Shown here one piece after another: positions 1 through 5,976 of a stretch of DNA of 14,839 nucleotides. The stretch comes from Allopontixanthobacter sp041741895 (GTDB lineage: Bacteria > Pseudomonadota > Alphaproteobacteria > Sphingomonadales > Sphingomonadaceae). The stretch spans positions 1-14,839 of the forward strand of contig JBGSJO010000009.1 of the NCBI GenBank assembly GCA_041741895.1. The letters run 5' to 3'. The notes beneath the pieces were generated by a model. The model had not been told where the DNA came from. It searched no databases and saw only the letters and a list, made by a program, of their open reading frames with translations. Every line of letters starts with the position of its first letter. The stretch's first letter is position 1. The translations under genes were made by a program, and so were the position numbers.

Positions 1-160
1 CCGTCTTGCGTTCGGCGCCTGACAGCAGCCCATCGATGAACGCGCCGCCCGAGGCCCTGGTCTCGGCCCGGCCCAGCGCCGGCGCAAGGTGTCCCTTCAA
101 ATCCTCAAGTGCCGCCTGCCAATCAGCCAGCGTTCCTGTCCATTGCGCAACTGTCATCAT
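1..160 (-). CDS. IS701-like transposase, N-terminal part (runs off left edge)
   Basis: The first 53 codons of a gene continue past the left edge of the window. The translation begins MMTVAQWTGTLADWQAALED and later has the string GAFIDGLLSGAERKT. This order (WQ..L..L...LAP, then a GLL..AERK block) is what I recognise at the start of IS701-family DDE transposases, where it is usually followed by N-G-W..AE. A strong ribosome binding site GGAGGA lies at 165-170. The two adjacent ATG codons at 158-160 and 155-157 are 4 and 7 bases from it, so the second may be the real start. Only the N-terminus is visible, so the catalytic DDE residues and the intactness of the element cannot be judged. The family call rests on this short block alone. 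Confidence 0.6.
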   Translation of the reverse strand, partial: MMTVAQWTGTLADWQAALEDLKGHLAPALGRAETRASGGAFIDGLLSGAERKT

Positions 161-220
161 CCAATCCTCCACCGACCTGAGGCATAGAATCAGAAATCCA
201 AAGCAAATGCAACTGTAGTA
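1..220 (-). mobile_element. Probable right end of an IS701-family element
   Basis: The transposase leader ends near 220. Read outward to inward on the minus strand, the end would begin TACTACAGTTGC. The bases next to it, CTAG at 221-224, fit the YTAR target duplication described for the IS701 family. The other end is outside the window, so the duplication cannot be confirmed and the boundary is inference. Confidence 0.4.
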
Positions 221-270
221 CTAGGGCGGAGCGGAACCTGGCAATCTGAAAAAAAGCAAAAAACTACAGT
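212..270. repeat. 8-bp inverted repeat around a 43-base spacer
   Basis: ACTGTAGT at 212-219 is the exact reverse complement of ACTACAGT at 263-270. The left arm coincides with the presumed IS701 end. The right arm has the opposite orientation, as if a second related element end once faced it. An 8-base match in AT-rich DNA could also be chance. Confidence 0.3.
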
Positions 271-310
271 AGCCCTCGCATGCGTTGCCTACCGGCGCTA
301 TCGTCAGGAC

Positions 311-430
311 ATGAAGAATCGCAGCCAACCAAAGTCGCCGGATGAAAAGACCATCCGTGTGCTGCTTGACAAGTATGGCTGGCCAACTCCGTTCCACGAG
401 GTGCGCACACGTTTCCTCGGCAATATCGCC
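311..430 (+). pseudogene. N-terminal fragment of a conserved hypothetical gene
   Basis: About 40 codons read as protein-like sequence: MKNRSQPKSPDEK, then LLDKYGWPTPFHEVRTR, then FLGNIATPE. The block PTPFHEVRTRFLGNIATP resembles, from memory, the start of conserved hypothetical proteins in rhizobia and sphingomonads whose function I cannot name. After about 430 the similarity stops and the opposite strand carries an IS630 transposase tail, so the gene seems cut by that element. The start at 311 has only a poor ribosome binding site (AGGA, about 2 bases away), so the true start could differ. If real, this is a dead remnant. Confidence 0.4.
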
Positions 431-435
431 ACACC

Positions 436-621
436 AGAGTGGATTGATTCCAACGTTTGGAACCCGCGGTTTCGAGCTGTGATGATTTCATCAGGATCGG
501 CCTTCCAGATGAAGGGTTTGGGGTTGTTAGCGTTGTATTCGCGGATGAAGCGATTGATCGCGGCCTGGAGATCGACGAGCGAATGGAAGACGCCGTGCTT
601 AAGCCGCCGCCGGGTCGCCAC
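436..621 (-). pseudogene. IS630-family transposase, C-terminal fragment
   Basis: On the minus strand the translation contains RRRLKHGVFHSLVDLQAAIN, then RFIREYNANNPKPFIWKADP, then ITARNRGFQTLESIH. This is the characteristic end of IS630-family DDE transposases (region after the last catalytic Glu: helix, then PKPF.W.ADPD.II, usually ending TLESIH). Family members are about 340-360 residues; only about 60 remain, and the DDE catalytic core is absent. The usual stop after TLESIH is missing and the frame reads on into unrelated sequence. Upstream of about 618 the expected F.AKLTRRRL context is lost. It cannot be active. Confidence 0.7.
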
Positions 622-792
622 ATTCGATGGGGGAATTGTAAGGCGCCTTGCAGCCTTTCGTGCGGATCGTCGATTGCTAGAATCTCCGCGTTAGTTATCC
701 TATCACGACATCGTGCCGCGCGGCCTTTTCTCAAAGGGCGTAAATTTGAGCAATTGCACTCCTCTAACTCCTTGGCGCCCATTCAAGCGAAG
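622..792. other. Unassigned debris between two IS remnants
   Basis: About 170 bases lie between the IS630 tail and the IS3-like scrap. Open frames cross it on both strands, including the frame that runs into the downstream ABC gene. I recognise no protein motif, RNA gene or clear repeat in it. Its position between remnants suggests rearranged DNA. Confidence 0.5.
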
Positions 793-852
793 ATCACGTT
801 TATCGATGATAACCGCGGGCTTCACGGGGTCGAGCCGATCTGCGAACCTCTG
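793..852 (+). pseudogene. IS3-family orfB remnant (about 20 codons)
   Basis: The translation ITFIDDNRGLHGVEPICEPL closely matches the start of orfB of one IS3 subgroup, which I recall as FIDDHRGAYGVEPICKVLPIAPSTYH. The match ends after PIC and the following bases do not give the expected PIAPSTY block. This is a scar only. It lies about 95 bases upstream of the ABC operon, so the promoter region of that operon is built on IS-derived DNA. Confidence 0.5.
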
Positions 853-945
853 ACATATACCTGCTTGCCTACAACCTTTGTGTTCGAATTGAACCGATTG
901 TGGAAACGGAGCCACCTATATCCGAGAGTTCGAACAGGGGGCGCT

Positions 946-1797
946 ATGATCAAGGCTAATGGGCTAACGTTTGCTTATGGAGGCAAAACTCCGGCGGTCA
1001 ACTCGCTCACCTTTTCCGTTGGGGAGGGTGAGATTTTCGGGTTTCTCGGACCGAGCGGTGCAGGCAAAAGCACGGCACAAAAAATCCTCTTCCGATTGCT
1101 TCGGGGGTATCGCGGCGACATACACGTCATGGGCCTGGCATTGAAGGATTGGGGACCGGAATATTTTGAGCGCGTAGGCGTCTGTTTCGAACTGCCCGCC
1201 AACTATCGCAAGCTCACCGCTTTGGAGAATTTGCGCTTTTTCTCTTCCTTTTTCAGCACGACCACTGTTGCGCCGGAGGAAGTCCTAGAGTGGGTGGGGC
1301 TGCGGGCCGATGCGAACAAGCGGGTCGAGCAATTCTCGAAAGGGATGCAAACTCGCCTGAACCTGGCCCGATCCCTGATCAACAAGCCTTCGCTCCTGTT
1401 CCTGGACGAGCCCACATCGGGCCTGGATCCCGGCAATGCACGAAAGGTGCGTGACCTCATCCTGCGCCAACGCGAACAAGGTGCAACGGTTTTCCTGACA
1501 ACCCACGACATGCACGTCGCCGACGAACTTTGCGATAGGGTCGGTTTTCTGGTGAACGGTAAATTGGTCCGCGTTGGTGCGCCGTCCGCCTTGCGGCTGG
1601 AACATAGCAACCGGATCGTGGAGGTTCGCACCGGAATTGACGGAGTGGTCAATGCCGAACGCTTCACGCTCGACGGGCTTTCCAGCAACGAACGCTTTCA
1701 GAATCTTCTGTCCGAGGACCGGATCCAGTCAATCCATTCCCTGGAGCCGAGCCTTGAACACGTCTTCATGCAAGTGACCGGGGAGAAACTGGCATGA
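946..1797 (+). CDS. ABC exporter ATP-binding subunit (Rv2688c-like)
   Basis: This is the ATPase of an ABC-2 exporter, 283 residues, acting on the cytoplasmic face of the inner membrane. Visible motifs are Walker A GPSGAGKST at residues 35-43, signature SKGMQ at 131-135, Walker B LLFLDE at 150-155, D-loop GLD at 159-161 and the switch His187. The Q-loop position reads CFELPANY, with Glu instead of Gln. I recall the same FELP block in M. tuberculosis Rv2688c, the ATPase of a fluoroquinolone exporter, and the match to that protein is good along the whole length (DWGPEYFERVGV, LTALENLRFF, SLINKPSLLFLDEPTSGLDP). The frame stays open far upstream to 457, but homology begins at the ATG at 946, preceded by AGGGGG at 936-941. 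The drug or substrate cannot be read from sequence. The gene is first in an overlapping operon with two permeases. Confidence 0.88.
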   Translation: MIKANGLTFAYGGKTPAVNSLTFSVGEGEIFGFLGPSGAGKSTAQKILFRLLRGYRGDIHVMGLALKDWGPEYFERVGVCFELPANYRKLTALENLRFFSSFFSTTTVAPEEVLEWVGLRADANKRVEQFSKGMQTRLNLARSLINKPSLLFLDEPTSGLDPGNARKVRDLILRQREQGATVFLTTHDMHVADELCDRVGFLVNGKLVRVGAPSALRLEHSNRIVEVRTGIDGVVNAERFTLDGLSSNERFQNLLSEDRIQSIHSLEPSLEHVFMQVTGEKLA

Positions 1798-2504
1798 CCG
1801 CGTTCGCTCATCTGGTTCAGAACGACATGCGAACCCTTTATCGCACGGGCTATGTGTGGGTCAGCATCGTGGTTTTTGCTTTGATGCTGCTGATTGCCAT
1901 GCATGCGTCGCAACTGGATTTTGCGGGATACGAGAACTTTGTCGCTGCAATCATCCTTTTCGATGTCGTCTTATCGCCCGTCATGTTGGTGGGTCTTATG
2001 GTTCTCCTCGAACGAAGCGAAGGTGCATTCGCGGCGCTTAGCGTAAGCCCGATGCCGACCTGGGCCTATATGGCGGCACGTGTATTGATGGTCAGCCTGT
2101 TCTCGTTGGCTCAGATGCTCTTGTTGGTGCTGGCCGTCTACGATGCCAACTTTTCGCCAGTCGCTTTGACAGCGGGATTGGCAGGTGCTGCTTGCATGTC
2201 AGGCATGTTCGGTTTCCTGCTCGTATCATTTTTTGACGATCTCAATGCCTTCCTGCTGCCGATGATCGGCACGATCATGTTGCTCGGCGTCCCCGGCTAT
2301 GCCGTGCTGCTGGGCATCCCGCAGAAATGGCTATTGTGGCATCCGACATCCGGTCCAATGGCGTTGATCGAGCAGGCCTTTGACCTGGACGCCCGGCAGG
2401 GACTCTTTACCGCGGGCGCTACAACCATTGTGTGGGCAGCAGTGGCCGCAATCCTCGCCCACTTTGCAATAGGGCGAATGCAGGCACGGATCGGCGGATC
2501 ATGA
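1794..2504 (+). CDS. ABC-2 exporter permease, first subunit
   Basis: An integral membrane protein of 236 residues with about six hydrophobic segments: roughly residues 20-40, 50-74, 91-115, 118-146, 152-175 and 206-228. The start ATG overlaps the TGA of the ATPase gene (ATGA), with GGGGAG at 1780-1785 as ribosome binding site, so the two are translationally coupled. It has no nucleotide-binding motif. Position, size and topology match one of the two permeases of the Rv2686c/Rv2687c exporter type. With the next gene it should form the transmembrane channel of the exporter. Family placement is by context and general resemblance more than by sharp motifs. Confidence 0.75.
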   Translation: MTAFAHLVQNDMRTLYRTGYVWVSIVVFALMLLIAMHASQLDFAGYENFVAAIILFDVVLSPVMLVGLMVLLERSEGAFAALSVSPMPTWAYMAARVLMVSLFSLAQMLLLVLAVYDANFSPVALTAGLAGAACMSGMFGFLLVSFFDDLNAFLLPMIGTIMLLGVPGYAVLLGIPQKWLLWHPTSGPMALIEQAFDLDARQGLFTAGATTIVWAAVAAILAHFAIGRMQARIGGS

Positions 2505-3283
2505 TGATCTTCTCAACGGGCGTCAGGCCGCGCAGAAGGATCGCGGTGAACCTGATAACAGCTGATTTGCGAAAGATCATAAGAGACCCGCTGATGGCCG
2601 GGATAATTATCGCGCCATTGGCAATAGCGCTAGCATTCCGGTTCGCTCTACCAAACCCTGACACTATGGCAGCCTGGCTATCCTCCTATCTGGGTGGTGA
2701 ACTGGGTGCAGAAGTGTCGCTCGCCGCACCATTGCTGCTGATGAGTGTGCTGACGGCTATCGCACCTGGTTTGGTAGGCGCAATCTATGGGCTATTGCTT
2801 GTCAACGAACGCGACGAGCATACGTTGATAGCCATAAGGGTGATGCCGGTTTCTTTTGCCGTCTACATCGCGGCGCGACTCTTCATCCCGCTGGTATTTT
2901 CGGTCGGCGTGACAATATTTGCCTATCCTCTGGCGGGTCTCGCCCCGATCCCCATGGGGACGGTAGCACTTCTCGCAGCCATCAATGGAACCAGCGCCCC
3001 GGTTGTGGCGCTGGCAATGGCGGCATTCGCCCGGAACAAGATGGCTGCTTTGGCCGTGATGCGCGTGGCGAACAGTGTTTTGGCGCTGCCGGTGATCGCT
3101 TACTTTGCGGCTCCGCCCATGCTCTATTTGGCCTGGCTTTCGCCCGCCTACTGGCAGATGAAGGCGCTTTGGCTTACCACCAGTGCTTCTCCCTTTATGG
3201 CAACGCTTGCGGTCGGGCTGACAATGAACCTGCTGCTTGCGTGTTTTTTCTACTGGTATTTTGAGCGGCGAGGAGAGGAATAA
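2501..3283 (+). CDS. ABC-2 exporter permease, second subunit
   Basis: An integral membrane protein of 260 residues. It begins MMIFSTGVRPRRR, followed by NLITADLRKIIRDPLMAGII, a cytoplasmic amphipathic lead-in seen in ABC-2 permeases, and then about six hydrophobic segments. The start is taken at the ATG at 2501, which overlaps the preceding stop (ATGATG across 2501-2506); the ATG at 2504 is equally possible. The frame is open further upstream to a GTG at 2432, but that stretch lies inside the first permease and is not protein-like. It is the partner of the upstream permease and ATPase in a three-gene exporter. No terminator is seen after it, and 190 bases separate it from the sigma factor gene. 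Confidence 0.75.
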   Translation: MMIFSTGVRPRRRIAVNLITADLRKIIRDPLMAGIIIAPLAIALAFRFALPNPDTMAAWLSSYLGGELGAEVSLAAPLLLMSVLTAIAPGLVGAIYGLLLVNERDEHTLIAIRVMPVSFAVYIAARLFIPLVFSVGVTIFAYPLAGLAPIPMGTVALLAAINGTSAPVVALAMAAFARNKMAALAVMRVANSVLALPVIAYFAAPPMLYLAWLSPAYWQMKALWLTTSASPFMATLAVGLTMNLLLACFFYWYFERRGEE

Positions 3284-3324
3284 GCACCATGGACGTTGAC
3301 GGCACGTTGCTATGATGCAGTCCA

Positions 3325-3336
3325 CCAGTCGACTGG
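3325..3336. repeat. 12-bp perfect palindrome CCAGTCGACTGG
   Basis: A perfect palindrome lies in the 190-base gap between the exporter operon and the sigma factor gene. It has no T-tract, so it is a poor terminator. It could be a protein-binding site or chance. Confidence 0.3.
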
Positions 3337-3359
3337 CAATCAAGCTAGCTCTATTGAAT

Positions 3360-3374
3360 TTGAAAGAGTTTCAA
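3360..3374. promoter_or_regulatory. TTGAAA-GAG-TTTCAA inverted repeat upstream of the sigma gene
   Basis: Two perfect 6-base arms separated by 3 bases lie about 100 bases upstream of the TTG start of the sigma factor gene, in a locally AT-rich stretch. The geometry would suit a dimeric regulator. No clear -35/-10 pair can be assigned next to it. Confidence 0.3.
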
Positions 3375-3473
3375 TGTCGAATGTAGCCCGCCTCCGCCAG
3401 TAAAAGCCATGAGTTCATTTGAACCAAATGGCGAATTGGAGAAAATTGCATTTTCGATGGATGGAGAAATGCG

Positions 3474-4040
3474 TTGAGTCAGTCGGCGGCGAGACTTTTG
3501 GACGAATTTCTCGTTGCTTCTGCGAGGGCCGGAGATCGCCGCGCGTTCCACCTTCTGGCGAGACGCTGGGGAAAGAGGTTAACCGCCCATGCCTTGCGCT
3601 TGACCGGCGATGCCGACGCGGCGCGAGATGCAGCCCAGGAAGCTTGGGTGGAGATCATCCGATCAATTGGCCGATTGCAGGATGAAAGGGCCTTCCCAAG
3701 CTGGGCCTACAGAATTGTCTCACGCCGCTGCGCCAGACACATCAAGGGCGCGGTGCGGCGGCGTCAGCTCGCCGAGGCTGTCTCTGCCGAACCGTCAAAG
3801 GAAAATGGGGGAGAGGCGGGAGTTGCACTGGAACACGAGCGGCTTCGGGCAGCAGTGCGCAACTTGCCGCAGAATCAGCGCGCTGCGGTGGCGCTATTTC
3901 ATCTGGAAGAAATGAGCGTCGCTGAGGTGGCAGTTGCTCTCAACGTTCCGGTGGGCACGGTAAAGACCCGCCTCATGCATGCCCGACGAAAATTACGTGC
4001 GGCGCTGGAAGGAGATGAACAATGCGAGATCTCGATCTGA
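3474..4040 (+). CDS. ECF-type RNA polymerase sigma factor
   Basis: A group IV sigma factor of 188 residues that would direct RNA polymerase to a small regulon. Region 2 covers about residues 12-95 (RAFHLLARRWGKRLTAHALR, then DAARDAAQEAWVEI and ERAFPSWAYRIVSRRC). Region 4 covers about 122-178 (LRAAVRNLPQNQRAAVALFH, then a helix-turn-helix in EMSVAEVAVALNVPVGTVKT and RLMHARRKLRAAL). Regions 1 and 3 are absent, as expected for ECF factors. The start is TTG with GGAG at 3463-3466, 7 bases upstream; I see no better in-frame ATG. The last 19 bases overlap the next gene, which implies coupled translation. The downstream partner resembles DUF6768, a family I associate with such sigma genes. Its target promoters cannot be read from this window. 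Confidence 0.9.
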   Translation: MSQSAARLLDEFLVASARAGDRRAFHLLARRWGKRLTAHALRLTGDADAARDAAQEAWVEIIRSIGRLQDERAFPSWAYRIVSRRCARHIKGAVRRRQLAEAVSAEPSKENGGEAGVALEHERLRAAVRNLPQNQRAAVALFHLEEMSVAEVAVALNVPVGTVKTRLMHARRKLRAALEGDEQCEISI

Positions 4041-4393
4041 TGATCGACGAGGCCCTGGACGCGGAGGAGAGCGAACTCCTCCGCAGCATAGACGGCGAGG
4101 GTGGCTTTTTCACTCAGTCGCTTGCTATTATCCAGGGGCCGACCGGCTGGGTGAACTTGGTCTTGATGGTAGTCCAAGCGGCCATGTTTCTGGCTGGCGC
4201 CTGGGCTGGCTGGCACTTCTTCAACGCTGACGAACCAGTAGCGCAGCTTCGGTGGGGTCTGCCTTCGGCGGTGCTACTAATCGTATCCGCGGTAATGAAG
4301 ATGGCACTGCTTCCGTCTCTGGAATATAATCGGCTGATGCGCGAATTGAAACGGATTGAACTTCAGCTGGTTCGGACATCAAGGCCCAAATGA
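4022..4393 (+). CDS. DUF6768-like two-helix membrane protein, possible anti-sigma partner
   Basis: A protein of 123 residues. The N-terminus MRDLDLMIDEALDAEESELL is acidic and cytoplasmic-looking. Two hydrophobic segments follow at about residues 43-66 (VNLVLMVVQAAMFLAGAWAG) and 79-99. The C-terminus YNRLMRELKRIELQLVR looks like a short helix. This pattern and the EYNRLMRELKRIELQL ending are what I recall for DUF6768 proteins. AAGGAG at 4009-4014 sits 7 bases before the ATG, inside the sigma gene, and the two genes overlap by 19 bases. That tight link suggests that the protein binds or regulates the sigma factor at the membrane. It lacks the Zn-binding HxxxCxxC motif of classical ZAS anti-sigma factors, so the role is inference. 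Confidence 0.75.
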   Translation: MRDLDLMIDEALDAEESELLRSIDGEGGFFTQSLAIIQGPTGWVNLVLMVVQAAMFLAGAWAGWHFFNADEPVAQLRWGLPSAVLLIVSAVMKMALLPSLEYNRLMRELKRIELQLVRTSRPK

Positions 4394-4423
4394 TCGCTCA
4401 ACTCACGGCAACAATACTGCGGG

Positions 4424-4651
4424 ATGGTGCGCGGCATTGTTGACCATGATATCGAGGCCAGCTTCTTGACGGTGCTGGCGCTGTCCGACCTCGGGCTGAA
4501 GAATATCTGGGCCAAGGCGACCAACGAGAAACACGCACGCATTTTCGAGCGTACCGGCGCGCATCACGTGGTTTTTCCCGAGCAGCGGATGACCGCGTCA
4601 ATTGCGCCTCCTTCGGATCCCATTGATCGCAAGCGGTTGAGCGGGACGTAG
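4424..4651 (+). pseudogene. KtrA/TrkA-like potassium-channel regulator fragment
   Basis: About 50 residues match the middle of KtrA/TrkA-N (RCK) domain proteins: DIEASFLTVLALSDLGLKNI, then WAKATNEKHARIFERTGAHH, then VVFPE. The usual family text is close to IWAKA....H..IL.R.GAHHVV.PE.DMG. In those proteins this segment is part of the NAD-binding Rossmann fold that controls K+ uptake. The Gly-rich start of the fold is missing upstream, and after VVFPEQRM (about 4591) the similarity ends and the frame stops at 4651. It is truncated on both sides. There is no ribosome binding site that would make it a real small gene. Confidence 0.65.
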
Positions 4652-5056
4652 GGCGTGAAGGGTGCGGCAATCGTCACAAAGGCCTGCGCACACAATGCAT
4701 GGGTTCGCCGCGCCGCCATGATCGCAAGTGCAGCCGCCGAATGCCCCATGCCCCGCGCAGAGGCTGATGACCGGAAAAGGGTGCCCCAACAGTGCAAGAA
4801 TTGCGTCGACACCGCATTGGAGCAACGCGCGGCTCGCATCGCGGTCGCCGCTCGCCAGCGGCTTCACATCGAAGCCTGCCGAGAGGACTTTATCCCGCCC
4901 GGGCCGCAGCAGGATCATGGCCTGATCGGACCGTGCCTGATTCACCAACCGCCACAACTCACCCAGCAAGGCAGTTGTCATTACATTCACTTTGCCATCG
5001 TCGATGGTGATTGTGGCAAGGCCATCTTGGCAAAGATAGGTCCCACCCGAAGTCAT
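4598..5056 (-). pseudogene. Crotonase-family (enoyl-CoA hydratase/isomerase) gene, frameshifted and truncated
   Basis: The start is convincing: GGAGAG is just upstream of an ATG at 5054-5056, and the protein begins MTSGGTYLCQDGLATITIDD, then GKVNVMTTALLGELW. The crotonase hallmarks LSAGFDVKPL (first oxyanion-hole peptide) and HPFPVISLCAGHGAFGG (start of the second) are present. After that point, near 4742, the frame gives a Cys-rich, unfamilylike tail, while a neighbouring frame reads SAAALAIMAARRTHALCAQ, which is closer to the hydrophobic helix expected next. A frameshift is therefore likely. Homology is lost by about 4600. Family members are about 250-260 residues, so roughly 100 C-terminal residues are gone. 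The gene is divergent from the TetR gene and was probably its original target. Confidence 0.65.
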
Positions 5057-5098
5057 GGCAGTCTCTCCGGTATTTACCGGGTAGCATGATAAAGTTAA

Positions 5099-5116
5099 AT
5101 AGACCAGTCAATATAA
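5099..5116 (+). promoter_or_regulatory. LmrA/YxaF-type operator, box 1
   Basis: The sequence ATAGACCAGTCAATATAA lies in the divergent promoter region between the crotonase remnant and the TetR gene. I recall the Bacillus subtilis LmrA/YxaF consensus as ATAGACCRGTCWMTATWT; if that is right, 17 of 18 positions agree. The TetR protein encoded next to it belongs to the same subfamily by its DNA-binding helix. On the minus strand the box overlaps TTGACT, a possible -35 of the crotonase gene, so binding would block that promoter. Confidence 0.6.
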
Positions 5117-5198
5117 TTTGCATAGTACACAGGGTTGACGCAGCCGAGATTGAGGGGCAGGCTTGACCTGCAGGCAACATGGGTTGTGGAGGTTCAGG

Positions 5199-5765
5199 AT
5201 GGCCGCGAAGGCAAAAAACCGGCAGCCGATCATCGATGCGGCCGTGAAGCTGTTCCGTCAACGCGGCTATGCAGCCACCGGCCTCAATGATCTGGTGGAG
5301 GCCAGCGGTTCGCCCAAGGGCTCGATGTATCACTACTTTCCCGATGGAAAGCCGTCGATAGCGGTCGCCGCTGTCGAGGAGGCTGGGCGCCGCGTGGTTG
5401 AGACGATCGAGGAGATTGCCGCGCGAACCTCTTCCACCGCTGAACTGCTGGTCGAACATGCTGCGATGCTAGCTGTCTGGATGGAGAAATCAGGTTTCCG
5501 TGACGGCTGCCCGATGACCACCGTGCTGCTGGAACTGGCACCGGCAGACCGCGCCTTGACCGAAGCGGGCCGTCAGGCCTTCGCTGCCCGCTTGCGCATC
5601 CTGCGGGCTAGCCTGATCGGTGATGGCTACGACGCTCAGGAAGCGGAGGCGATGGCGCTCGTCTGCACCAACGCCCTGCAAGGCAGCCTGGTGATGGCCC
5701 GCGTTGAATGCAGCCGCGCGCCGATAGAGCAGACAGCAGCACAACTCGCTCGGCTGCTGGGCTGA
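5199..5765 (+). CDS. TetR/AcrR-family regulator, LmrA/YxaF type
   Basis: A transcriptional repressor of 188 residues. The N-terminal TetR helix-turn-helix is at about residues 26-46, in RQRGYAATGLNDLVEASGSP followed by KGSMYHYFPDGK. The GYAATGLNDLVEASGSPKGS and YHYFPDGK wording is that of the LmrA/YxaF subgroup, whose B. subtilis members control drug-efflux and flavonoid-response genes. The C-terminal ligand and dimer domain occupies about 60-188. The start chosen is the ATG at 5199 with GGAGG at 5188-5192, 6 bases away; an upstream start at 5163 would add 12 unlikely residues. Two copies of the subgroup's operator flank the gene, at 5099-5116 and 5824-5841. This suggests autoregulation and control of the divergent crotonase gene, now broken. 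The inducer is unknown. Confidence 0.85.
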   Translation: MAAKAKNRQPIIDAAVKLFRQRGYAATGLNDLVEASGSPKGSMYHYFPDGKPSIAVAAVEEAGRRVVETIEEIAARTSSTAELLVEHAAMLAVWMEKSGFRDGCPMTTVLLELAPADRALTEAGRQAFAARLRILRASLIGDGYDAQEAEAMALVCTNALQGSLVMARVECSRAPIEQTAAQLARLLG

Positions 5766-5823
5766 CAATCAGAACCGCAGCCCGGTGCTCTGGGTACAGG
5801 AAGCTCTACTGATCAAGATCAAC

Positions 5824-5841
5824 GTATAGGGACTGGTCTAG
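5824..5841 (-). promoter_or_regulatory. LmrA/YxaF-type operator, box 2
   Basis: Read on the minus strand this is CTAGACCAGTCCCTATAC. It shares TAGACCAGTC and the following TATA exactly with box 1 (14 of 16 bases over TAGACCAGTCNNTATA). It lies between the 3' end of the TetR gene and the start of the LacI gene. It may control a promoter for the LacI gene, or it may be left over from a gene lost from this position. Confidence 0.5.
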
Positions 5842-5864
5842 ATTTTCCTGAAAGATATTTCCGA

Positions 5865-5875
5865 CCGGTAACCGG
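5865..5875. repeat. CCGGT-A-ACCGG inverted repeat upstream of the LacI gene
   Basis: Perfect 5-base arms around a single A lie 102 bases upstream of the LacI start. It has no central CG, so it is not a standard LacI-family operator. A regulatory role is possible but unsupported. Confidence 0.25.
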
Positions 5876-5976
5876 CTTGGAGCTATGCCAAGTCTGGTCT
5901 GCGTCCATATATAAGTGGCTGACAGCTTGAGGCTTTGGCGATACTCAGGACGCAGCAAAGTGAAGCTGAGAGTTAA

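Noticed and set aside
703..915. Minus-strand frame with RLDPVKPAVIIDKRDLRLNG, a string often seen annotated as a hypothetical protein
   Set aside because: It is antisense to the IS3-like orfB start (FIDDNRGLHGVEPIC). Such frames are known shadows of that transposase.
457..945. A long open frame continuous with the ABC ATPase that would add over 160 N-terminal residues
   Set aside because: Homology to ABC ATPases starts at the ATG at 946. The upstream part crosses the antisense of an IS630 tail and an IS3-like scrap and is not a domain.
5890..5902. A third CTGGTCT motif (AAGTCTGGTCTGC) between box 2 and the LacI gene
   Set aside because: It shares only the 7-base core with the LmrA/YxaF-like boxes. 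The GTC half-site and the TATA flank are absent, so it is likely chance.
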